DNA from: Gemmatimonadota bacterium
Lineage (GTDB): Bacteria > Gemmatimonadota > Gemmatimonadetes > Gemmatimonadales > Gemmatimonadaceae
Reading direction: 5' to 3'
Assembly: GCA_003222065.1 (NCBI GenBank)
Contig: QHUV01000262.1
Location: 1 to 6,085 of the forward strand
Length of the DNA stretch: 6,085 nucleotides
The translations under genes were made by a program, and so were the position numbers. Numbering within the stretch: position 1 is the first letter of the stretch; every line of letters begins with the position of its first letter. Below, one piece after another: positions 1-5,705 of the stretch. The notes beneath the pieces are model-generated. The model was not told the origin of the DNA, did not search any database, and saw only the letters and a program-made list of their open reading frames with translations.

Positions 1-23
1 CGCAGTTCTGGCCTTTGCCGTTT

Positions 24-242
24 TCAGACCACGCGAAAGTGCGACACCGGGTACAGGTAGTCGCCGCCGGAATCGTCGATGATGCGATAAAATGCACCGC
101 TGGCTTCGACGCCGATCATGTCGTAAATCTTGCCCAGCGTCAGATCGTGGCAGCCGCCGGACTCGTCAGAGCCCGGATAAACCAACCACGGTCGAAGGCT
201 GATGCACTGCACGAGAGTAGTCGGCTGCCACGTCGTTGCCAT
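24..242 (-). CDS. Small hypothetical protein, about 72 aa, possible SH3-like fold
   Basis: Small protein of unknown function. The second half has a regular pattern: a turn rich in Gly, Asp and Ser (residues 24-30), then LTLGKIYDMIGVE (34-46), then FYRIIDDSGGDYLYP (51-65) and a short hydrophobic end. This resembles small bacterial and phage proteins with the pattern 'LTxGKxYxV ... YRIxDDSGxDYLYP', which I take to be a small beta-barrel of SH3-like type; that resemblance is from memory. There is no signal peptide or membrane segment. I chose the ATG at 242 because a GGAG (248-251) lies 5 nt upstream and the family-like part begins soon after. A GTG at 326 would add 28 Ala/Pro-rich residues without a ribosome site. 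It is the last gene of the minus-strand cluster, and its first 77 nt lie under the open tail of the UvrC-like gene in another frame. Function not known. Confidence 0.62.
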   Translation of the reverse strand: MATTWQPTTLVQCISLRPWLVYPGSDESGGCHDLTLGKIYDMIGVEASGAFYRIIDDSGGDYLYPVSHFRVV

Positions 243-1356
243 CGTCGCTCCGGGGGTCGCGGCCGCTGCGCGCGGCGGTCCGTCTTCGACGACGCAGTGC
301 AGAAGGTAGGCCAGCCGAAGGAGCACATGTTCGTTTCAGTTCCGCCGGGAAACGGCGGAACCAACTCGACAGCAGGAGCAATTCGTCGATCTCGTGTGTG
401 GGAATCTGCGTGGTCTCGCGCTCAACTGGGGAAAAAACCTGATCGATCAGCTCTCGCAACCTCGACCGATCGCCGGCGGATCCGGGCATCTCCGCCTCGG
501 CGCGGACGCGTCCGCGTCGAATCAGGTACAACCGGTCGGCGCCATCGTGGCCTGGCACCGGGTAGACAAAGGACAACGTCTCGACGGCGAAGCGAAGTCG
601 CGCGAACTGCTCCTTGAGCGATTCCAAACGATGAAGCTTATCTCTCAACGACGCGGCCCGCTCGAACTCCAACCGCTCGCTCGCGCGCGCCATCTCGGCG
701 CGTAGCGTTTCGATCGGGCCGTCGTCGGCGCCGTCGAGAAAGGCGCGCGCCTGCTTGACGCGGTCGAGATACTGCTGAGCGGTGCAACCGCCGACACATG
801 GACCGAGGCACTTCTTCACTTCAAACCGGATACACCCGGGCGTGCGGGGGAAGATGCTGAACAGCTCGGGCTGGTCGGCGAAGTGCATCTCCTGATCATT
901 CGCGCAATCGCGCAAGCCGAGCACGTCATTCAGCTCCCGCACGGCTTCCTCGACGCGCTGGGCGCCCTGAAACGGGCCATAGTAGACGGACGCGTCGTCG
1001 TGACTAGGCCCTCGCACAACGAGAAGCTTCGGCGCGGCTCCCCGGGCGAGCTTGAGAAAGCAGAAATTCCGCCCGTCGCGTTTCATCGCGACGTTGAAGC
1101 GCGGCCGTAATTGCTTGATCAGTCGCAGCTCCTGAAGGAGCGCGGCGAACTCACTCGGCGCATAGTCCCATTCGATCGAATCAGCCTCGCGCAGTATGCG
1201 CGCGCCTTTCTCCTCGGGGAAATTGCAGCGGAAATAGCTCAGCAGGCGCGTCCGCACCCGCTTCGACTTGCCGACGTAGACGACCTCACCGGCGGCGGTG
1301 AGCATTCGATAAACTCCGGGCCGATTCTCGGCGCGGGCACGCACGTCGGCGTGCAT
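166..1356 (-). CDS. UvrC-like GIY-YIG nuclease lacking the C-terminal nuclease half; end uncertain
   Basis: Resembles the N-terminal half of excinuclease UvrC, which makes the 3' incision in nucleotide excision repair. GIY-YIG domain at residues 12-90: PGVY (13-16), VVYVGK (25-30), probable catalytic Arg37 in RTRLLSYF, and Glu76 in the ELRLIK segment before RPRFNV. Next is the UvrC-type YYGPFQ region (126-130) and a cysteine group C151, C175, C183, C187 matching the UvrC pattern proposed to bind an iron-sulfur cluster, with an extra C191. A UVR motif, the UvrB contact in UvrC, lies at about 217-250. The RNase H-like nuclease and helix-hairpin-helix domains of full UvrC (about 600 aa) are absent; residues 255-343 form a different tail. 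It is therefore closer to Cho-like or UvrC-like auxiliary nucleases than to uvrC. ATG 1356 lies 41 nt after the mutM stop and just before the domain; GAGG is 14 nt upstream, which is poor spacing. After about residue 343 the sequence turns Arg-rich and unfamiliar and runs over the next gene, so the true end may lie nearer 330 than 166. Confidence 0.82.
   Translation of the reverse strand: MHADVRARAENRPGVYRMLTAAGEVVYVGKSKRVRTRLLSYFRCNFPEEKGARILREADSIEWDYAPSEFAALLQELRLIKQLRPRFNVAMKRDGRNFCFLKLARGAAPKLLVVRGPSHDDASVYYGPFQGAQRVEEAVRELNDVLGLRDCANDQEMHFADQPELFSIFPRTPGCIRFEVKKCLGPCVGGCTAQQYLDRVKQARAFLDGADDGPIETLRAEMARASERLEFERAASLRDKLHRLESLKEQFARLRFAVETLSFVYPVPGHDGADRLYLIRRGRVRAEAEMPGSAGDRSRLRELIDQVFSPVERETTQIPTHEIDELLLLSSWFRRFPAELKRTCAPSAGLPSALRRRRRTAARSGRDPRSDDGNDVAADYSRAVHQPSTVVGLSGL
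248..251 (-). promoter_or_regulatory. Shine-Dalgarno site for the small gene
   Basis: GGAG on the minus strand, 5 nt before the ATG at 242. It is the clearest ribosome site I found for any start in this window, and it decides the start of the small protein in favour of 242 over the GTG at 326. It lies inside the open tail of the UvrC-like gene. Confidence 0.5.
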
Positions 1357-1397
1357 AACGCCGAGTTGATCCTCGGACGTCGGCGTGCGCAGCAGCT

Positions 1398-2225
1398 CTA
1401 GCTTTGGCAGCGCGCGCACAGCACGGTCATCCGGCCGTCGATCGCATGTGTTCCGATCAAGCGTGCGCCGCAGCGGGGGCACGGCTCACCAGCGCGTCCA
1501 TACACCGCGAGCCTTTCAACAAAACCGCCGCGTGCCCCGCTCGCATCCCTGTAATCCCGAAAGCTGGTGCCGCGCGCGTCGATCGACTCATGGAGCACCT
1601 CGACGATCGCTGAGCGCAAATGGCGCGTCTCATCCGGCGTGACGGCGCGAGCCGCGCGAGACGGATCGATGCCGGCGCGCCAAAGCGATTCATTCGCGTA
1701 GATGTTGCCGATACCAGCCACAGCGCGCTGATCCATCAGAACCTTCTTAATGGCCTGCCGAGATCCCCGAAGAAGTACCGATAGATGCTCGGCGGTAAAG
1801 TCAGGGTCAAGGGGCTCGACGCCAAGCGCCGCGGAGTAGCGGGCAAACCGGTCAGCGCGCATCAGAGAGAGCGTTCCGAGTCGCCGAATGTCTCGGTAAT
1901 GGATGGAGCGTCCGTCACCGAGCGCGAACTCGACCGTCGAGTATTCCCGTTCGCGATCAGGCAGACTGCCGGAGTCGATGAGCAGGGCGCCCGTGAAGCG
2001 TGGTTGGACGACGAGATGGTCGCCGGTGCTCAGGTCGAGCACGACAAGCTTCGCGCGGCGCCAGCTCCGCGCGATGGTCGCTCCGGCGGTGCGTTGCGCG
2101 AGCTCTCGGGGCGAGACCTCGCGCAACACATCCGGTTTTGTGACGCGGACTCCGGTGATTCGCGCGCCGCTCACCTCGCGGTGAAGATCCCGCGCGATCG
2201 TCTCGGTCTCAGGCAGCTCCGGCAT
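1398..2225 (-). CDS. mutM: Formamidopyrimidine-DNA glycosylase (8-oxoguanine DNA glycosylase/AP lyase)
   Basis: Base-excision repair enzyme that removes 8-oxoguanine and formamidopyrimidines from DNA and cuts the abasic site by beta/delta elimination. All main family marks are present in 275 residues, a normal length: N-terminal MPELPETE with the Pro2 nucleophile and Glu3, Lys59 in the RRAKL hairpin, the helix-two-turn-helix signature GIGNIYANE (171-179), and a C-terminal zinc finger with C249, C252, C270 and C273 and Arg265 in its loop. The start at 2225 is fixed because Pro must follow Met; the open frame extends 28 codons further upstream inside purD, but those are not part of the protein. 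The gene overlaps the purD end by 17 nt, which suggests translational coupling. Two DNA-contact positions differ from the E. coli enzyme: Phe77 where the intercalating Met is expected, and Leu116 in RRLG where RRFG is usual. Confidence 0.96.
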   Translation of the reverse strand: MPELPETETIARDLHREVSGARITGVRVTKPDVLREVSPRELAQRTAGATIARSWRRAKLVVLDLSTGDHLVVQPRFTGALLIDSGSLPDREREYSTVEFALGDGRSIHYRDIRRLGTLSLMRADRFARYSAALGVEPLDPDFTAEHLSVLLRGSRQAIKKVLMDQRAVAGIGNIYANESLWRAGIDPSRAARAVTPDETRHLRSAIVEVLHESIDARGTSFRDYRDASGARGGFVERLAVYGRAGEPCPRCGARLIGTHAIDGRMTVLCARCQS

Positions 2226-3516
2226 GTCCGGCCGCTGTCTGTCGCGCGAGCTCCCGCCAGCCGATGTCGGCGCGGAATTGCTTGCCCTCGAATTCCACTC
2301 GTCCTGCAAACTCGCGGCTCTTTCTCTGCGCCTCCTCGAACGTTGACGCAGAAGCTGTAACCGCCAGCACGCGACCGCCGTTAGTGATGAGCGCTCCGTC
2401 GGAGCGCCGGTTCGTTCCCGCGTGAAAGACCGTGACGCCCGCGGCAGCGGGCGGAATGGTGATGACGTCGCCCGTCCGCGGCGTCTCGGGGTATCCGACG
2501 CTGGCGAGCACTGTCGTCACCGCGAAGCCGCGGTCGTGCGTGACGATGTCCTCGTCAGGCGTTTCGTCATTACTTGCCGACGCGAGCATCAGATCGAGCA
2601 GCGACGGCTCGGATGGCCAGACAGGGAGAATGGCCTGGGTCTCGGGATCACCGAAGCGACAATTGAACTCGACGACCTTCGGGCCGTCACGTGTCAGCAT
2701 CAAGCCCGCGTAAAGGAGCCCCGTAAACGGCGCGCCACGAGCACGGAGCGCATCGAGTGTCGGGCGAAGGATCGTACTTACGATCTCGCCCTCGGCTTCG
2801 CGAGTAAGCGCCGACACGGGCGCGTAGGCGCCCATCCCACCCGTGTTGGGGCCGCGATCGCCGGCCAGCAGGCGCTTGTGGTCTTGCGCTGGGACCATCG
2901 GTACGAGCCACTCGCCGTTGGTGATCGCGAAGACCGAAACTTCCTCGCCCTCCATGAACTCCTCGACGAGCAACTCGCTCCCGGCGACGCCAAAGGTCCT
3001 CTGCACGAGCACCGCGTCGATCGCGCGGTCGGCGTCAGCGAGTGTTTCACACACCATCACACCTTTCCCGGCGGCGAGGCCTGACGCTTTGATGACCACC
3101 GGCGCGCCGAGCTCGCGCGCCGCGCCACGAGCGCGATCCGCGTCGGTGAACGTGAGGGCGCGCGCCGTTGGTACGCGCGCGTCGAGCATGAGCTGCTTTG
3201 CGAACGACTTCGAGGTCTCGATCTGTGCCGCGTCACGAGTAGGACCGAAGATCGGCAGCCGCTCGGCACGGAAGTGGTCGACGATACCCGCGGCGAGCGG
3301 CGCTTCCGGCCCGACGACGGTGAGCGAAACGCCCTCGCGACGCGCGAACGTCGCGAGGGCATCGAACTCCGTGACTGAAATGGGGAGGCAGGTCGCGAGC
3401 TCGGCGATGCCTGGATTACCGGGGGCGGCGTACAGCGTGAGTGCGGGATTATCCTTTTTGAATCGCCACGCCAGGGCGTGCTCGCGGCCGCCGCCCCCGA
3501 CAATCAGAACTTTCAC
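2209..3516 (-). CDS. purD: Phosphoribosylamine-glycine ligase (GAR synthetase)
   Basis: Catalyses step two of de novo purine synthesis: phosphoribosylamine + glycine + ATP gives glycinamide ribonucleotide, in the cytoplasm. The 435 residues match the family over the full length: N-domain MKVLIVGGGGREHA (1-14) and APGNPG (31-36), VVGPEAPL (67-74), ATP-grasp core VIKASGLAAGKGV (141-153), AQDHKRLLAGDRGPNTGGMG (210-229) and the metal/ATP site VVEFNCRFGDPETQ (281-294), then the C-domain with VLASVGYP (336-343), HAGT (365-368) and TNGGRVLAVTA (378-388). It ends normally after FRADIGWREL with a short Ala/Gly tail. The start is GTG at 3516, sharing the tetranucleotide GTGA (3513-3516) with the stop of the upstream protease gene. 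Only a weak GGA-type ribosome site precedes it, as expected for stop-start re-initiation. The mutM start lies inside its last 17 nt. It carries a perfect 12-bp inverted repeat at 3331-3360. Confidence 0.97.
   Translation of the reverse strand: MKVLIVGGGGREHALAWRFKKDNPALTLYAAPGNPGIAELATCLPISVTEFDALATFARREGVSLTVVGPEAPLAAGIVDHFRAERLPIFGPTRDAAQIETSKSFAKQLMLDARVPTARALTFTDADRARGAARELGAPVVIKASGLAAGKGVMVCETLADADRAIDAVLVQRTFGVAGSELLVEEFMEGEEVSVFAITNGEWLVPMVPAQDHKRLLAGDRGPNTGGMGAYAPVSALTREAEGEIVSTILRPTLDALRARGAPFTGLLYAGLMLTRDGPKVVEFNCRFGDPETQAILPVWPSEPSLLDLMLASASNDETPDEDIVTHDRGFAVTTVLASVGYPETPRTGDVITIPPAAAGVTVFHAGTNRRSDGALITNGGRVLAVTASASTFEEAQRKSREFAGRVEFEGKQFRADIGWRELARQTAAGHAGAA
3331..3360. repeat. 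Perfect 12-bp inverted repeat inside purD
   Basis: Arms GCCCTCGCGACG (3331-3342) and CGTCGCGAGGGC (3349-3360) are exact reverse complements around a 6-nt loop, CGCGAA. In the purD message this would form a very stable GC-rich hairpin over codons for about residues 53-62 (ALATFARREG). Both arms are translated, and protein conservation alone does not demand the symmetry. No T-run follows, so it does not look like a terminator. Confidence 0.85.
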
Positions 3517-4484
3517 TTATTCGTTTTCCACGCGTTGTTGAAGGCGTCGCGCGCCCGACCGAAGGCGTCGCCGAATTGCTGGAAGGTCTCGCGCGTCTTG
3601 GCGCCGTAATAGCCCGCGGCGTCGACGTAATCCTCGGTAAGCGGCTGGGTACCCTCGTCGCCGCGGCGCAGATAATTGCCGCCGACGATCGCGTCGTACT
3701 GGCCAGTACGATGCCACTTGAGGAGCTCGGACGCACGCACAGTGTTAAATGGATGCGAACGAAACGCTGTGTTAAGCAACTTCAAAACCGTGTCCCAGGC
3801 ATTGCCGCCGGTGTCGTACTCCTCGGCCTGGGTCATGAACTCCTCGAGACTTACGTCGTCGTTGCCCGGCTTGCCGCCGGCCAGACGCATGAACGTGCCC
3901 ATGGCGGTGTTGAGGTCTTGTACGCCTAACAATCCGGCCCTGTCGCACGAGAGCTCGCTCTTGCGGTACCACTCGAACAGCGCGAGCTGGATCGGGAGCA
4001 GAGCCATGCCCGCGAGGAATGGCAGGTTGCGCACGCCGAAGTTGAGCAGAATGATCGCAATCGTCACGTAGGTGACGTGCCCGCTCATGATGTGACCCAG
4101 CTCATGAGCAAGTATGAAACGCTGCTCTTCCTCTGTGAGCGTGTCGATGGTGCCGGAGTTCATGATGATGAACGGGTCGTCGAAGCCGACGGCGCCGGCA
4201 TTCACGAATGGCGTTTGGGTGATGTAAAGTTGGGGCCGTGTGGGCCAATCGAGGGTCTCCAACACCTCGGTGTAGATCTGATTGAGTCTCGGGCGCTGGC
4301 GTGGTCCGACGCGAACGGCGTTGGCGAGGAAGAGCTGGCGAATCCCACGCTCGCCGAAGAAGCCGGCGACCTTCCGTACGACTTCGTCGAAGCCGGGAAT
4401 CGCACGCAGCGTGTTGAGGGCGGCACGGTCAGCCGGATGCTCCCAGGCGCGGGAGGAAATCTGCGTGAGGATAACACGAGGCAT
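3513..4484 (-). CDS. M48-family zinc metalloprotease, predicted membrane-associated
   Basis: Zinc endopeptidase of peptidase family M48 (HtpX/Ste24-like, COG0501 type), 323 residues. The zinc motif HELGH is at 127-131 with Glu128 as catalytic base; the third ligand is probably Glu177 in the SELSCDRAG segment (176-184), the usual family position. HPFNTVRASEL (244-254) matches the late His-Pro/Arg motif that helps close the active site. N-terminal text such as WEHPADRAALNTLRAIPG (14-31) is typical of a stand-alone M48 group. There is no signal peptide. Two hydrophobic stretches (about 138-150 and 154-172) follow HELGH and could insert in or lie against the inner membrane; orientation cannot be told. 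Residues 290-323 are a polar tail of no known function. The ATG at 4484 is the only usable start, as an in-frame TAG lies 18 nt upstream, and no Shine-Dalgarno is seen. Its stop overlaps the purD start. Substrate unknown; M48 enzymes often serve in protein quality control. Confidence 0.92.
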   Translation of the reverse strand: MPRVILTQISSRAWEHPADRAALNTLRAIPGFDEVVRKVAGFFGERGIRQLFLANAVRVGPRQRPRLNQIYTEVLETLDWPTRPQLYITQTPFVNAGAVGFDDPFIIMNSGTIDTLTEEEQRFILAHELGHIMSGHVTYVTIAIILLNFGVRNLPFLAGMALLPIQLALFEWYRKSELSCDRAGLLGVQDLNTAMGTFMRLAGGKPGNDDVSLEEFMTQAEEYDTGGNAWDTVLKLLNTAFRSHPFNTVRASELLKWHRTGQYDAIVGGNYLRRGDEGTQPLTEDYVDAAGYYGAKTRETFQQFGDAFGRARDAFNNAWKTNK

Positions 4485-4583
4485 GGCGAGAGGGGCTAGA
4501 GACTAGGTGATAGAAGCTACGTGCTAGGCGCTGGTGATAGACCAAAGCCCCTACGGGCCGAGTGCAGCGCAAGTGTCGATATG
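4485..4583. other. Intergenic spacer, 99 bp
   Basis: Separates the broken PLP-enzyme gene from the protease cluster. Apart from the CTAG repeats it holds only a 4-bp hairpin, GCCC/GGGC (4547-4558), too weak to call a terminator. Any promoter for the protease-purD-mutM cluster should lie here or within the end of the broken gene. I found no convincing -35/-10 pair. Confidence 0.6.
4496..4541. repeat. CTAG-rich spacer with imperfect direct repeat
   Basis: The spacer between the broken PLP-enzyme gene and the protease gene holds three CTAG tetramers (4496, 4503, 4524) and a 27-bp-spaced direct repeat: CTAGGTGATAGA (4503-4514) and GCTGGTGATAGA (4530-4541), 10 of 12 bases alike and the last nine identical. 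CTAG is normally rare in bacterial DNA, so three in 32 bp stand out. It looks like degenerate tandem or dispersed intergenic repeat DNA and lies directly in the leader of the protease gene. No coding potential seen. Confidence 0.6.
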
Positions 4584-5643
4584 TCAGTCGGCCGCGACCT
4601 GCTCGCGGGTCGAGCCGACTTTCGCTCGTGGCATCGCGTCGAAGCCGCGCTCGAGATCGGCCAGCAGGTCCTCCACCTCCTCGACGCCACACGAGAGCCG
4701 CACGAGACCCTCCGTTATTCCGAGCCTGGCGCGCATCTCGGGCGGCACCGAGGCGTGAGTCATCGAGGCTGGGTGGCTGATGAGCGACTCGACGCCCCCA
4801 AGGGACTCGGCAAGGGAGAAGACTTTCACACGGCCGAGCAGGTGAGCAGCGCGCTCACGGGTGCCGAGCTCGATGCTGATCATTCCACCAAAGCCGGTCA
4901 TCTGACGCTTCGCCAGCTCGTACTGAGGGTGGGTGGGCAGACCCGCGTAATAGACGCGTTCCGAGCCAAGCCGCTCGACAAGCCACCCAGAGATGCGACG
5001 GCCCGCGGCGTCGTGCTGCCGCATGCGCAAATGCAGTGTCTTCGTGCCGCGTAAGGCGAGCCAGGCATCAAAGGGACCGGGAACGGCACCCGCAGCGTTC
5101 TGGATGAACTGCAGCTTCGCGGCGAGCTTTTCGTGCGATGGAAGCGGCTGCAGCCAGATCGGTGATTCTCATCAACGGGTTTGTCGGCGTCTCGATGAGA
5201 ATCGCGCGCGTGGTGGGCCGCACTGCATCCGCGACGCGCTGCGCGTCGCGCGTATCCACGTAGGTGAAGGCGAGCCCAAAGTGCTGAAGTATTCGATCGA
5301 AAAGTCGGAACGTCCCGCCGTAGACGTTCTCGGCGCAAATGACGTGATCGCCCGAACGGAACAACTTCATGATCGAATCGAGGCAGCCCATACCACTGGC
5401 GAATGCGAAGCCGTGGCGACCGCCCTCGAGAGCGGCAACGTTCCGCTCGAAAGCTTCCCGGGTCGGGTTTTTCCCTCGGGCGTACTCATAGCCTTTATGC
5501 TCGCCCAGCGCGTCCTGCACGTACGTCGACGTGAGATATACGGGCGTCATGATCGCTCCGGCCAACGGCTCAGGGCGCTGGCCAGCGTGAATAGCGCGCG
5601 TGCCGAAGCCGGCGGAGAGGTCCTCGTCGAAGACGCGAGTCAT
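4584..5643 (-). pseudogene. Cys/Met-metabolism PLP enzyme (cystathionine gamma-synthase/lyase type), internal deletion and frameshift
   Basis: Two well-kept halves of one trans-sulfuration enzyme in different frames. The first (5643 to 5134, 170 aa) has FGTRAIHAGQ (13-22), IMTPVYLTSTY (31-41), YEYARGKNPTR (53-62), the PLP-phosphate region FASGMG (81-86), ENVYGG (105-110) and ETPTNPLMRITDLAAAASIA (151-170). The second (5132 to 4587, 182 aa) begins EKLAAKLQFIQNAAGAVPG and has LRGTKTLHLRM, SLGGVESLISHPASMTHASV and GLVRLSCG, where the Arg binds the substrate carboxylate. What should lie between, about 55-60 residues with the VDNT Asp and the (S/T)TK lysine that forms the Schiff base, is absent; one extra C joins the halves. 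Read straight through, the first frame runs 22 codons past the junction and stops at 5068, losing the C-terminal half. The product cannot be an active PLP enzyme. No other stop or frameshift is seen, so the damage is recent or an assembly fault. The SLGGVESL and MTHASV text favours gamma-synthase/lyase; substrate not certain. Start ATG 5643 chosen from the family's N-terminus; ribosome site weak. Confidence 0.92.
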
Positions 5644-5705
5644 GGAGAAGCTCGTTTGCTGAATGTCGTCCTGAAGATACTTCCGGCGTCGGCAACGGAC
5701 GAGGC
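5644..5705. other. Divergent intergenic region
   Basis: The 62-bp gap between the divergent PLP-enzyme gene and response-regulator gene must hold, or lie next to, starts for both transcripts. I see no good sigma-70 type promoter pair, no inverted repeat and no riboswitch-like structure. Its shortness makes a SAM or cobalamin riboswitch for the PLP-enzyme gene impossible within the gap. Confidence 0.5.

Noticed and set aside
24..326. Longer form of the small protein starting at GTG 326
   Set aside because: No ribosome site at 326 and the added 28 residues are Ala/Pro-rich and overlap the recognisable UvrC-like region; the ATG at 242 has a GGAG at correct spacing.
1398..1482. 42-codon upstream extension of the UvrC-like frame inside mutM
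   Set aside because: It overlaps the zinc-finger codons of mutM and does not look like the UvrC N-terminus, which fits the ATG at 1356 directly before the GIY-YIG domain.
1785..2360. Plus-strand open frame of 191 codons opposite mutM and the end of purD
   Set aside because: Arg-rich, no recognisable domain, antisense to two certain genes.
2843..3541. Plus-strand open frame of 232 codons opposite purD
   Set aside because: Ser/Ala/Arg-rich text with no pattern, fully antisense to well-conserved PurD motifs.
4547..4558. GCCC/GGGC hairpin after the broken PLP-enzyme gene as a terminator
   Set aside because: The stem is only 4 bp and is followed by just three T residues on the minus strand.
5654..5682. 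TTTGCT and TACTTC with 17-bp spacing as a promoter for the response-regulator gene
   Set aside because: Matches to the -10 consensus are too few, and promoter rules for this organism are unknown.
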